DNA of 64,000 bases from Prorocentrum cordatum (GCA_963575745.1 CAUYUJ010018052.1:12501-76500), one strand, 5' to 3'. Shown: positions 42,866 through 52,919, counted from the first letter of the stretch. The notes: generated by a model not told the origin, from the sequence alone. Translations and numbers: made by a program.

Positions 42866-43417
42866 TCAAAAAAAGGGCTTCGATCCTTCTGCCATGCAAT
42901 GGGCTCCAAATTTGGGACCCACTGTCTCTGCGCCTCCCGGACTTGGTCCGTGGCATCCCCCCTTGCTTTGTCGCGACACCGTTCGACCGAAGTCTTGCTC
43001 CAAGGGCCAATTATTCTGTCTGGCGACATGTTGCAGGAAGGCATAAGCCGGCGTGACATGAAGTGCCGCAGGAGTCCAATGGTAGAGGCGAAGCTCATAC
43101 AATACCATCTCCGATGGTTCGCTGACGAACTGATCTGGTTTTCCCCTGATGATTGTGGGCTTCGACAAGAAAAAGATCTCCGCAGTTGCCCAGACGCCGT
43201 CTCCAAAGGTCTCCTCTGCAACAGAATATGTCGCATGAGTGGCAAGATTGCTGGTGCATGGAAAAGAGTACACACCAACCTTGTGCTGCTTGATACTCCC
43301 TCCGTATTGGGGATTGGATGTAAGCAGCTGGTGGCCCTCCAAAATCGAATGGAGGGCGGTCGCAGACGTACCATGGGACTGTGTGGTCCAGCCTGTGGAT
43401 GGGTCTGACCTCCACAA
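42866..43417 (-). pseudogene. Possible ADP-ribosyltransferase-like segment
   Basis: Near the start the frame carries HGTSATALHSILEGHQL, then about 20 residues later VGVYSF, and after another 15 THATYSVAEETFGDGVW. The series His-Gly-Thr-Ser...Ile-Leu-x-x-Gly...Gly-Val-Tyr...Ala-x-Tyr is the layout of the NAD-binding half of PARP-like ADP-ribosyltransferases. A catalytic Glu cannot be assigned with confidence. The segment is joined by frameshifts to the ORFs on both sides. The call is from motif pattern only; an unrelated dinoflagellate family is the alternative. Confidence 0.3.
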
Positions 43418-44351
43418 GCTTTTCGTCTGTTACATAGAAGGGCGAAGTAAGCTGAACGCAGTGATTGAGGCCCGCCCCGTGGGTCTTTGTTGACAGTTCC
43501 GCCCAATTCAGGCGATCAGCAACAGTAGCCGTTGGGCCCGCACACGATCGGTCGGCCTTAATCAAAAAGAAACGTGCCCAGTTCGGAACCATATAACTAG
43601 GTTCCAAGACCGGGGTCTTCGTGGACTTCTGCAGCATCTGAAAGCCCAACCACGCCTCTCCATTAGCGTGTCTCTGAATCGCATTGAATTGCTTGCTGCG
43701 GGCCGGGTTATCCCCTTGCGCCACCCGTGCAACGCGGCCTTCTTCCCCTGGGTACTCACTCGTGAGCATCATGCGCCTGTAAAGCCCACCGCTCGCCACA
43801 GTGAACGGTCGGAGGAAATCGTGAAGAACTACTTCCTTGCCGGGCGCGCTTTGGTAGGGCAACTTCTTAATTTTCTGGTATATCAGATGCGCAGGCCAAT
43901 CTTGTTCCCAATCTTCATTGCGATTAAGATCGCCGCCTACTCTCAAGCGCTTTTGAAACTTATACCTTTGACTGAGCGTGGTTGCCTGACCGACAGGGCA
44001 TTTAATGCGGAGAGCTTCCTCCGCTGCCTCACCAGGTGTCTTAACATCCTGCACGCCCTTTGCAGGGGCCAGAATGGGTCCGCGGGACGGCTGGGCCGCC
44101 TGCGCTGCAGCAGCGTAACCCGATGCGGCTGGGCCGCTCGGTGCAGCGACGTCACCTGAGGCAGCTGGGCCGCTCGGTGCAGTAACATCGCCCGGGGCGG
44201 CTAGGCCGCTCGGTGCCGTAGTGGGTGCTGCCTTCTTCAACTCATCAACTGCCGCGCGCATGTGTTCATCATTTTGCACTCCTTCAGTTGACAATCGAAG
44301 GCGTTTCCCCCTTGGGGGCATTCCTGGACAAAAGATCCGACCACGCGGCAA
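43418..44351 (-). CDS. Unrecognised ORF with Ala-Pro-Ser-Gly repeats
   Basis: Residues 45-75 are three near-identical repeats of APSGPAASGDV. Each is built around a copy of the GC-rich hairpin (44125-44137, a degenerate one near 44165, and 44197-44209). After residue 100 the sequence is well balanced (KCPVGQATTLSQRYKFQKRL, HDFLRPFTVASGGLYRRMMLTSEYPGEEG) and looks like folded protein to about residue 310, where the frame passes into the segment at 43417. No family is recognised. Confidence 0.4.
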
Positions 44352-44572
44352 TAAGTAATGATCATCTTGCCACGGGAAAAATCTGAGTATGCATCCCCTC
44401 GCTTCAAGAAGTCAGTGAATGCATCAGAATAATAAGAATGGATCGCCCCGCCCCCAGATCCGCCTTGGACGGCTGGGAACTCAATGGGGTTCAAGGCTAC
44501 CTCGAACGGGCGAGTATTGAGCACGGACTTGGGCACATTGCCTTCTGTGGGGCTCCAGTCTTGCCAGTGCAT
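44237..44572 (-). CDS. Short unrecognised ORF
   Basis: 111 codons, MHWQDWSPTEGNVPKSVLNT to a Cys-rich end. The composition is balanced and it overlaps the next ORF by about 115 bp in another frame. It probably represents the stretch upstream of the 44351 ORF before a frameshift. Function unknown. Confidence 0.3.
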   Translation of the reverse strand: MHWQDWSPTEGNVPKSVLNTRPFEVALNPIEFPAVQGGSGGGAIHSYYSDAFTDFLKRGDAYSDFSRGKMIITYCRVVGSFVQECPQGGNAFDCQLKECKMMNTCARQLMS

Positions 44573-44596
44573 GACTAGCTCATCAATGGTAACCTC

Positions 44597-45578
44597 TTAC
44601 AATGTATACCCATCGGCCCTTTTCGTCTTTGGTGTGCCACCCCCCTGAACGGCTGGGCCGCCGGAGGGTTGGCAAAAGAACGATGCGGCGAGTTTAGCGG
44701 CCTTAGTCATGTGCACAGCGCACAACTGGGCCGCTTTCACATTCACCATTTGTCCGTCCTTATCCATCTTGTAGTCACTATGGTCAGACCAAAAATGGTA
44801 GAAATCCCCTGGGGGGTGCCGCAGTTTGCGATGAAGGCTCACACCGTCAAGAATCATGACGCGCGGAAAAATCCCCATAGCTTTGTAGCTTCAATCCGAC
44901 GGTTCATTCGAGCCCGGACGAGAGTGGCAACATCGTCCACATCTGGCTTACGCCAGATCCGTCCGACCGCCAGCACGCGTGGTCCCCACCAACGCACGTG
45001 ATCTCTATCGCTCCATCCTTTGCGCGAGTGATCGCGTCGTCCACCAGACGCTCCGCCGCCTCTACCATTATTCGGAGGTTGCCGGCGAATGGTGTTGGAT
45101 TTTCTTGCCGCTTTCCCCCTGTGCCGACTCCGTTCAATTCGCCGGTTCCATCAACAATATCATTGAAGTTCCAGCAGATGAAACACATCGGCGTGTGGAT
45201 CCCTCTCTGGTAGTACCTATGCCCGTTCCATTTGTGCCTCTTAGCCTCTTCCTGAAATTGAGGGGCCATGCATACACTCATGAACTTCTGTGAAATGCCG
45301 TGCACGTGATCCCGCATATGGTATTCAGGAAGAAGGCTGCTCGTGACTTTCTTGGACGTATTCCGAAACGAGATCGTGGAATCAGAGACAATGTGGACAT
45401 AACAAGACAACAACTTGTATTGCCCATGATCCATCAAGCACAAAAGGTGGAATAAATCCTTAACAGACTTGCCTGCGGCCATCATGGCCGCAACGTCCTC
45501 GCCAACAAATGGAACCCATGAATGTCCATTCTGTCGGGCAATCTGTGTTATGGCCTGGCATTTTTGAAGGAACGACAA
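44597..45578 (-). pseudogene. Unrecognised coding-like region spread over three frames
   Basis: The frame from 45578 gives CQAITQIARQNGHSWVPFVG, then LFHLLCLMDHGQYKLLSCYV, HYHMRDHVHG-like and RRYYQRGIHTPMC-like stretches, then ITCVGGDHACW. A short third-frame piece (VDDVATLVRARMNRRIEATK) links to 44878-44597, which begins PRVMILDGVSLHRKLRHPPG and DFYHFW. The conserved-looking Asp/His motifs suggest an enzyme fold, but I cannot name it. At least two frameshifts break it. A hairpin lies at 44650-44660. Confidence 0.4.
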
Positions 45579-45587
45579 CTTAAGTGC

Positions 45588-46829
45588 TCATGCTTTCAGC
45601 TTGGGATCTGTAATATCAACATAAAGCCAGAGAGTATCATTCACCGTAGATTCCCACTCGTTCGTCGGTGGCTTGGGGTTCGGAGCATACTCTCCCTGCG
45701 CCCAAGGATAGCGAGGGACGTTCCAGGGGCCCCGCCCAAAGTAGGGCGGGTCATCCCGTTCGCCACTTGCCATTGTTGACCCCGCGCCTGGGGGTCCACC
45801 TCCACCGCCGCCCCCAGAGGGGTTGCGGGAAGGCGGGGCATTCCCTGCGGGAGAGCCACCTGGACCAGACGGAGCACCTCCACCACCGGCTGGGCCGGGA
45901 GGAGAGCCCCCGCCCGCCCCGCCGCCGGCTTGGCCGAGAGGGGCAGTCGGATTCGAGGCTGACCCAGCGGATGATCCGCCGGCCGCCCGCCGACCAACTC
46001 CAGGATTGTCCAATGACTTTTGTGGGCCAGATCCGGCCGAAGGATGCGCGATTGCAGCGTTCGCGCGGCGGCTTGCCGAACCGACTGAGTTGGTCGACAT
46101 CTCCGCTCCCAAGCGAGGCCTCTTCGGCGCCCGGTCAGGATCCTCCTCTCTGTGGTCAGGAGGGCCTTCCGAGGGCGCCTCAGGGCGTCGCCGTTCGGGA
46201 TCCTCAGGCAGATCTGGCCCCCCTCCAGCAACGACTGGGTCGCGCTGGTTGGCCTCGGTTTCTGCGTCTGGCTGAGGCGGCTGCTTTTCATTCAAATCAG
46301 CATCGCCATCAAGGCCATCCTTCGCGAGCCACGCATCAAGGTCGCATGGGCGTGTCCACGAAGGTGCAGCCTTCCGCCAATGCACCGCCTGCTGAGGGGA
46401 AGACTCAAAATCATCTGCTCTGGCTGATTTGGCGAGGGCCTCCTCGACAACATGCGCTGGCGTGTAAGACACACCTTTGACAACAAGCAGGGCGTATATT
46501 GTGCCCCAACCGCCCCCAGCGGCTTTGCCGCGGGGAGGCGTGCGTGGCGAAGGGCCCCAGATGTTCATCCACAAAACGGGAGCACCTTCTGTCTTGGTGC
46601 CCCTTACTGGGACGCTCACAAAGTCTCCGTACACCGTCTTCCGCCGAATGGCTGGGCCAACAGTGGGACCCACCACCTCTCCCTTTTCAAGGGTTCGGAC
46701 GGGACGTCGAGTCTCCCCCGGTGCATTTGTGTGCAATCTGCAGACCAGCTTCGTAATTTCGTCAGGGTGCGACTGAAAGAAAGTACCCGCTGGGATCTGG
46801 TCAAGTTTTGGGGGAGCGGGGGAGCACAA
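45588..46829 (-). CDS. Unrecognised ORF with long Gly/Pro/Ala-rich linker
   Basis: 413 codons. Residues 1-160 look structured (GTFFQSHPDEITKLVCRLHT, APVLWMNIWGPSPRTPP, AGGGWGTIYALLVVKGVSYT). Residues 165-350 are acidic, then Gly/Pro/Ser-rich and low in complexity. The end is again structured (RYPWAQGEY, NDTLWLYVDITDPKLKA). Hairpins lie at 45886-45898, 45926-45936, 46519-46531 and 46649-46659. The internal GTG or an upstream frameshift leaves the start unknown. Confidence 0.4.
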   Translation of the reverse strand: MCSPAPPKLDQIPAGTFFQSHPDEITKLVCRLHTNAPGETRRPVRTLEKGEVVGPTVGPAIRRKTVYGDFVSVPVRGTKTEGAPVLWMNIWGPSPRTPPRGKAAGGGWGTIYALLVVKGVSYTPAHVVEEALAKSARADDFESSPQQAVHWRKAAPSWTRPCDLDAWLAKDGLDGDADLNEKQPPQPDAETEANQRDPVVAGGGPDLPEDPERRRPEAPSEGPPDHREEDPDRAPKRPRLGAEMSTNSVGSASRRANAAIAHPSAGSGPQKSLDNPGVGRRAAGGSSAGSASNPTAPLGQAGGGAGGGSPPGPAGGGGAPSGPGGSPAGNAPPSRNPSGGGGGGGPPGAGSTMASGERDDPPYFGRGPWNVPRYPWAQGEYAPNPKPPTNEWESTVNDTLWLYVDITDPKLKA

Positions 46830-47247
46830 TCAAAACGACACGTTGCCATTCTGTCGAATGCGGTCCAATGGGCGATCCACGGATCTTGTGAGACTTGGGA
46901 AAACAGACGCTCAAATATCGTCTGGGATGTGTCGGCTAAATCTGCCTTCAGCGCGGTAACGACTTGGCCACCCCGTCTGTATAATATGTTGTATCTCCAC
47001 ATCGTGAAGCGCCAACTCCATCCCCGTTTGCGTGCGAACTTGATGGCCCCGGCATAATTGGGCCTGGACTATTCTCTCTTGTCATGAAAGCAACGAAAGA
47101 TGGATTTCTCCTCGCGGGAATCCTATTCCCCTCGCGAAGAGGTAGCTGTCCTCTTGGCAGGATTATTGTCATTAATTCTCGAGCGCGAAAGATACCCGTA
47201 CCCTTACCCAGACGGGGTGGCAAGGGGCCCTCGGGGCATCACCCCCC
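46830..47247. other. Unassigned stretch
   Basis: The minus strand has short coding-like pieces (MWRYNILYRRGGQVVTALKA) near 46960, but no continuous frame. From 47180 the sequence becomes the CCCGTACCC/AGACGGGGTGG-rich flank of the foldback element. Confidence 0.35.
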
Positions 47248-47368
47248 CTGGGTCCGGGTCGGCTCCCGAAACCACCATACATACCCGTACCTAGACGGGG
47301 TGACCCAACCACCACCCCAGCTAGGTCCGGGTATGTATGGTTGTTTCGGGCACCGACCCGTACCCAGA
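47248..47368. mobile_element. Foldback palindrome with ~46-bp arms
   Basis: Arms at about 47248-47293 and 47322-47368 are inverted copies, including CCCGAAACCACCATACATAC against its inverse with about two mismatches in the inner 29 bp. The loop is 28 bp. Related CAGACGGGGTGG and GGGTCCGGGTATGT pieces lie on both sides (47200-47225, 47430-47445), so the palindrome sits in a small cluster of related repeats. No ORF. Confidence 0.75.
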
Positions 47369-47449
47369 CGAGGTGGCGGCAAGGCCGAAAACGCTCTAGC
47401 GGGCGGCCCTTTTCACCCCAGCTGACCCCGGGTCCGGGTATGTTTTGGG

Positions 47450-48690
47450 CTAGTGATTAATGGCAGCGTCGGCAGCTCTTTTGCGAGCTGCGATCTCCTC
47501 TGCGTGAATCTCTACGCCAGCCTCCATTTCGATGTCATCATTCATCACGACATCGCTCGGACTAACAAGATCAGCCACTTCCCCAGCCGGCTTGGCCGGC
47601 GGGGCGGCATCCCCACTCGGCTGGGCCGGTGGGGTAGCCTTTCGAATTGGAGTGAAAGGGGCCTTTCCTTTGGGCTCAACCTGGGGTTCTCCCTCCTCAG
47701 GTGACTCAGGAACGAGTTCGTATATGATGCCATCCGAGCAAACCGAAGCCACGTCCTCCCCCGACGGCTTTGCCGCAGGGGTTCTCAGCAGTTGGCGCAT
47801 GGGTTTGGTCGATGACCTCTCGGGCGCGCGGGGGCCGCGGCAGGCGAGGCCCGCGCAGCCGCAACAGGGCGGCTGCGCGGTCCGAGGGGAAGCCGGCCGC
47901 TGGGCAGGCCGCGCAAGCTCTGGAGACAAAGCGGCAGCGGCACACACGAAATCAGAGGATGAGACGGGGCGACGACGAGACGACAACACGCGCTCCGCGG
48001 CACGAGCAACAACATGAACCTGTTTGTCAAGGGCATCCGTGTAATCCTCAGCTGACTTACACTCCCGTCCTCTGGCCTCAACATGCTCGTGCGTGCCATC
48101 ACATCTGCGCTCAAGTCCCTCCGTCACGTCGGGAGACGTGGATGCAATTGTCCCGGGCTTTTTCATGAAAATTCCCTCACTGTCCCTCAATCCGTGCGCA
48201 CATCCATGCAAAGCTGTTTTGACAAACTCCAACTCTCTCATGAACTCTTTCACCTGGGGATCCCTCCAATAATTACACTGAGTTGGCCACTCAATGCAAA
48301 CAGTACCCCCCGCTCTGTGCGCAGCGCGGGCAATCTCGCGGAAATTCCAAAACAGATGTCCTAATGCCTCGAAGCCTACGCATCGCTCTATGGCCTCCAG
48401 TACGAAGATAATGGGCTTCGTTCACGCATTGCCAGGGGGAACCTCCTGTGCAGGGCATAGAGCCCCATAGCGTCATGCGTTTTCCTTTGAACGTCTTCAT
48501 GTCATTCAGAGCCGGCCTTCGACCCTCATCGGTTCTCATATCTTCCTTCTCCGTGTACCGAATTACCTTACACGAATCGTCAACAAAATTCTTGGGGTTT
48601 CCGATCCTGCTCTGAGGGCCACAACAATATTCTAACAAGAGTCGGTCCCTGGTCCACTGGGTGGCCAGAGCGCAATCTTCCCGGATCCAG
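47450..48690 (-). pseudogene. Methyltransferase-like domain of a dinoflagellate element, with linker
   Basis: From about 48690 the minus strand reads RDRLLLEYCCGPQSRIGN, a motif-I-like start, then TLWGSMPCTGGSPWQ, with the Pro-Cys of cytosine methyltransferase motif IV. After a frameshift near 48310 it reads CIEWPTQCNYWRDPQVKEF, then HGCAHGL, and CDGTHEHVEARG. This set (LEYCC, PCTGG..W, EWP..C.YW, GCA.GL) is one I associate with methyltransferase-fold domains carried by dinoflagellate retroelement polyproteins. Activity is not implied. From about 48050 to 47450 follows an Ala/Pro-rich linker with hairpins at 47765-47775, 47618-47628 and 47586-47600, ending in an acidic helix. Confidence 0.55.
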
Positions 48691-48773
48691 AGTTCCGTCC
48701 AGCCGGTCCATCTGCTTGGATGATAGTCGCCATCGCTGGAATCGCCATTCGAATTCTGCTCAAAGGGGTGATG

Positions 48774-49440
48774 CTATTTATTATCTTCGTCGCGCCAACT
48801 ATCCGTGCGGTCTACAGTCAAACCATGTTGGGTGTTGATGGCATAAGTACGACGCTTGTCATCTAATCTATCCGGGTCAACGGGGCAATCGGTATTTGCT
48901 GGTATGAAAGTAACAAGTCTGGGAACATAATGCCATCGTTTAAGACTATGTCCACGTTGTGCCAACTGGTCCCTCCTATCCTGGAAGTTAGCAACAGCAG
49001 CAGGCGAAAGGTGAGGAAGAAGAAGGTTGTAACCGAGCATGTCTTGCTCGATATTAATTGGCTCAACGCTCGATCGTTCTTTGCATCTCTTTTAACAAAT
49101 TCGATGTATCAGATTCGGTTCCGCTGTCGGTTATATCAAACATCGCTCTCATCTCAGTCTCGGAGCTTTTCTTGGTTATCTCCTCCATCGTTCTGGATTT
49201 CTCGGAGCTTGTCCTGGAACCTTCTTCGGTCGTAGAAGGAATAGTTGCGCATGCTTCCACGGCTTGGCCGGGCGCATTCGCCACCGCAGCTTGGCTGGGG
49301 GCGTTCGCCACCACGGCTTGGCCGGGGGCAGCCTCGGTGACAGCCGGGCGCTGGGCGCCTCCAAGTGCCGCTGGGGTATTTATTAGTTTTGAAGAATGCA
49401 CGACGGGCTTGCCCTTGTTGGGGCGCCTCTTTCCCCCCAC
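48774..49440 (-). pseudogene. Unrecognised coding-like segment upstream of the methyltransferase-like domain
   Basis: The frame from 49440 gives a Lys-rich start (MGGKRRPNKGKPVVHSSKL). A repeat APGQAVVANAPSQAAVANAP follows, each unit carrying a hairpin copy (49260-49270, 49287-49297, 49314-49324), then an acidic helix. Another frame (49040-48774) continues with NFQDRRDQLAQRGHSLKRW and DCPVDPDRLDDKRRTYAI, which looks natural and is in phase with the following domain except for a stop at 48774. Probably the same polyprotein. Function unknown. Confidence 0.4.
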
Positions 49441-49904
49441 ATCCTAAGTGGGGTTCCTGTTTTCTCTGCGCACCCTCCGCGCAGGATCTCCTCCTCCCCC
49501 CTCTCCTCTGCTCCTCTTTGCTTCCTCCCCAGCATCATCATCACCATCACCATCACTCCCCACTCACCATCATCATCACCATCACCATCAACCACCATCA
49601 CCGGCATCACTACTCATCATCATCATCCTCATCATCATCATCGTCACCATCATCAGCACTCTATCACCCACCCACTCACTCAACTACTCACTCATCCTCA
49701 GTAGGCTTCGGAGGCAGTGGTTTTCCGACGGTAGGACCGCCGCCTCTTCTCAACATCATCGTCACCATCACCATCATCATCTCTCGATTACCCACTCACT
49801 GGTCATCATCATCATCATCAGCATCATCATCACTCACTCATCACTCACTCATCATCAGCATTCACTGACTCATCACTTCGTCATCAATCACTCCTTAGAT
49901 TGAC
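49441..49904. repeat. CAT/ATC microsatellite region
   Basis: From about 49530 to 49890 the plus strand is rich in CATCATCAC/ACTCACTC repeats with a unique 70-bp island near 49700-49755. 49441-49530 is pyrimidine-rich. No gene. Confidence 0.9.
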
Positions 49905-50430
49905 TATGGAGGAAGTATCAGGCGGGAGCCTCGTCGGTGAGTGAATTGCGAGGAAGTCTCAGGCGGGAGCCCCCTCCCTATGGGGCCCGCGCTTCATGTT
50001 GGTAATCCGAGCGGGTCATCCGAAACATGTAGCTGTCGTCACTTTTGGGCTCCTGAGGCTTGAATATGGAGGAAGTCTCAGGCGGGAGCCTCGTCTGTGA
50101 GTGAATTGCGAGGAAGTCTCAGGCGGGAGCCCCCTCCCTATGGGGCCCGCACTTCATGTTGGTAATCCGAGCGGGTCATCCGAAACGTGTAACTGTCGTC
50201 ACGTTTGGGCTCCTGAGACTTGAATATGGAGGAAGTCTCAGGCGGGGGCCTCGTCTGTGAGTGAATTGCTGGGAAGTCTCAGGCGGGGGCCCCCTCCCTA
50301 TGGGGCCCGCACTTCATGTTGGTAATCCGAGCGGGTCATCCGAAACGTGAAACTGTCGTCACTTTTGGGCTTTTGAGACCTGAGTATGGAGGAAGTATCA
50401 GGCGGGGGCCTCGTCTGTGAGTGAACTGCG
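49905..50430 (+). repeat. 160-bp tandem repeat, three full units and a partial fourth
   Basis: TATGGAGGAAGT starts at 49905, 50065, 50225 and 50385, an exact 160-bp spacing. Each unit carries two GGAAGTCTCAGGCGGG-type segments, a CCCTCCCTATGGGGCCCGC segment and CATCCGAAACGTG. The fourth unit stops after GTGAGTGAACTGCGAAT and runs straight into the helicase frame. The position upstream of a gene fits a promoter-proximal repeat, but no promoter element is recognised. Confidence 0.95.
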
Positions 50431-51967
50431 AATCTGGGCAAACCTGCACGACGAACGCCTCCAAGGCAATCGCGACGAGGACAACGCAGGCGCTCCGGAC
50501 GGCGAGGGCGAGAGCGCAGGCGGCCTGGGCGGCGACCCCGCTGCGGCCAGTTTTGCCGGCAGCGTGTACTCAACGCCCAGCGCGTGCATCGCCGCCCTGG
50601 TCGCTGGGTTGCCGGAAGACGAGAGACTCACGCGGGACCAGACGCTCTTCGTCGCCAAGTTCGCCAAGGCCTGCGACGACGCCTGGGAGGAGGACGACGT
50701 GCAGAAGAAACCCTGGAGCGAGAGAAAAGTAACGCAATTGCTCCTGCTGGGCCAGGGCGGCTCGGGGAAGACGCACGTGGTGCAGAAGATCGTCTTCCGA
50801 GTGGTGGAGTATTTGTGGCCCTCGTCGGCGCAGGACAAGGGCGCCATGATGGTCGTGGCCTTCTCGAACGCGCGGGCGAAGAACATCTCCACGGAGACTG
50901 TGAAGGCTAGAACGCTGCACAACGCCTGTGCCCTGCGAGTCCAGAAGTACATCGACGCGAAGCTGAGGCCGGGGGGCATGCAGAAGAGGCTGAAGTGGTT
51001 GTGGGAGCACGTCCGCGTACTTGTCATCGAGGAGGTGAGCATGGCGGCGGCTGCTCTGCACAACGCGCTGGACCTTCGCGCTTGCCACGGACGCAGCGAC
51101 GCGCATGACGTGCAGGAGTCCACCTACAAGAGGCAGCATCACCACTTCGGGCGCGCCCCCATCGTGCTGCGCCTCGGCGACTTCCTGCAGCTGAAGCCCA
51201 CCGGCAGCATCGGACTCCTAGCGGACCCCAACGAGCTCCTGGAAGACGATTCGTACAAGTACAAGGAGCCGCCGACGTTGGAGATTCAGCACGCCATCAA
51301 CGTCTTCAAGCACATCCCCTGCGTCTTCGAGCTGAAAGGCACGAAGCGCCTCGAGCCAGAGGTCCGAGCTGAAAGGCACGAAGCGCTTCGAGCTGAAAGG
51401 CACGAAGCGCTTCGAGCGCTGATCACGTTCTTGGGCTGCATGCGCGCGGGCAAGCGCTTCCCACCAGAGGTCTGGTCTGCCTGGGAGAAGACATTGGCCT
51501 CGGACAACCACGGCGTCCTGGACCCTCGGCACCAGCGCGAGAACTTTCGGCTCGGCTACGGCATGGGCATCTACTGGGAGACGCTGGCGAGGCGAATCAA
51601 CACGCGCGCCCGTCGCGACGCGCGGCGCCTCGGCGCCCCCCTCGTTTTCCTGCAGGCCGTAGACGAGCGCGGCACAATTCAAGGCGACCCAGACGCAGGC
51701 CGGCGCCTCCCGAACGTTCCGAACATGCACGAGACCGGGAACATCCACGGCGTCTTACCGGCACACGTCGGCATGGAGGTCCGGTTCGCGGCCGCGCAGG
51801 AGGAGCTGAAGAAGAAGTTGGGGCTCGCGCAGGAGCAACGGGCCACCATCGTGCCCTTCGAGTTTCACGCAGACGACGAGCGGGACTACGAGGAGCGCGC
51901 GCCGGGCCAGCTCTTCCGCCCCCGCCACCTACCGCAGGGAATCTGGCTGCAGGCGCGCGGCTTCTAG
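50417..51967 (+). pseudogene. PIF1-like helicase, N-terminal and central part
   Basis: An ATP-dependent 5'-3' DNA helicase of the PIF1 superfamily by motif. Walker A GQGGSGKTHVV is at about residues 112-122, Walker B-type VLVIEEVSM near 200, and motif III LRLGDFLQLKP near 252. A later GNIHGVLPAHVGMEVRF corresponds to the region before motif V. Walker B has Glu-Glu rather than Asp-Glu. The GTG at 50417 lies in the upstream 160-bp repeat and the first in-frame ATG is deep inside the helicase core, so the true N terminus is missing or in another exon. The frame ends at a TAG near 51967 and continues in another frame at 52050, so it is split by a frameshift or an unrecognised intron. Confidence 0.8.
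51327..51425 (+). repeat. 24-bp tandem duplication inside the helicase frame
   Basis: CGAGCTGAAAGGCACGAAGC followed by GCTT occurs twice in tandem (about 51368-51415), plus an earlier copy at about 51327 in a different phase. The tandem pair encodes RAERHEAL twice, while the first copy encodes ELKGTKRL. An 8-residue insertion repeated in phase keeps the frame open. Confidence 0.85.
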
Positions 51968-52049
51968 GAGTCTCCGATCTACAAGGAGGCAGCGCGCCGA
52001 TGGCGCTGGCGACGACGGCGAGGCCGAGGCGCGGGCGAGGAGCTAGCTC

Positions 52050-52445
52050 ATGTTCAGGCCCAGCGAGCAGGAGCTCACGTGGCAGAGCTCGGGGGCGCAC
52101 ACTGTGCGCCGCTCGGGGTTCACCCTGTCGCATGCGCCCTGCCTGACCTCCACGCTGTCGACGCTGCGCAAGGGCGTCGCCATCGACTGCGCCAGGGATG
52201 AGGACGCTGGCCGCGCGGGCATGTCGGACGAGATGTGGTGGCTGCGCCTCTACGTCATGTTCTCCCGCGCCACGCGCATGCGGAACATGCTGATCCTGCG
52301 GCCGCCCGCGCGAGAGTTCCTGGAGCGCGGGCCGCCGGCGTCCCCGCGGAAGGCGCTACATGAGTTTGACAAGAAAGCGGTGGGCTCCAGGGCTGAGGCG
52401 AAGCAGCTCGCGGCAGATCTGGGCTTCGTGCTGCCGCCCGCCTGA
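52050..52445 (+). pseudogene. PIF1-like helicase, C-terminal part
   Basis: A frame different from the upstream part. It contains SGFTLSHAPCLTSTLSTLRK (motif V region; PIF1 proteins normally have a Gln-Gly or His-Lys/Ser pair here), then WLRLYVMFSRATRMRNMLIL, the motif VI segment with an Arg-finger type SRA. The order and spacing fit the C-terminal half of the same helicase. It ends with a charged tail and TGA. It could be the next exon or the other side of a frameshift; the 80-bp gap shows no clear GT-AG intron. Confidence 0.7.
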
Positions 52446-52919
52446 GCGCCGCGGCGCGCGCCTGGAGGCCCGCGGGGTTGCCCCAGCGGCTGGCCCCCGC
52501 GCCCCTGCGGCCTGCGAGGTTACCCCAACGGCCTGGCCCGAAGGGTTGCCCCGACGGCTTCGCGATCCAGCCGTCGGCAAACGCGCGCGCGCTGGCCGAT
52601 GCGGCGACGGCGCCGAGGAATATCGAACTGCTTGCCACGGCCAGGGGGAACGGGAGGTGCACATGGAGAAGAGGCAGGAGGATGAGGAGGGAGGGGGCAT
52701 GGGGGAGGGCGACGACGAGGAGGAGGTGGCGCGAGAGGAGGAGGAGGAGAAGGAGGAGGAGGAGGAGAAGGAGGAAGAGAAATAGAAGGAGGAATAGAGG
52801 GCAGCGCAGAGGGCGAGAGGAGAGGGTGTCCGCCAGGGGGGGAGGAAAGGGCAAAGGGTAAGCTAAACAGATTATCATGTGGGGTCTTACCGCCGGAGTA
52901 ATTCTTGTTTATCTTTTTG
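52446..52919. repeat. GC-rich spacer with hairpins and a GGA tract
   Basis: 52470-52560 has hairpins of the GGGG-TTG-CCCC type (52474-52484, and a shorter one at 52543-52551). 52670-52790 is a GGA tract. 52850-52919 lies just 3' of the copia element (minus strand), but no long terminal repeat is recognisable. Confidence 0.6.

Noticed and set aside
49441-49904. Leu/Pro/His-rich frames over the CAT microsatellite, His-rich metal-binding at first glance
   Set aside because: Translation of a simple repeat.
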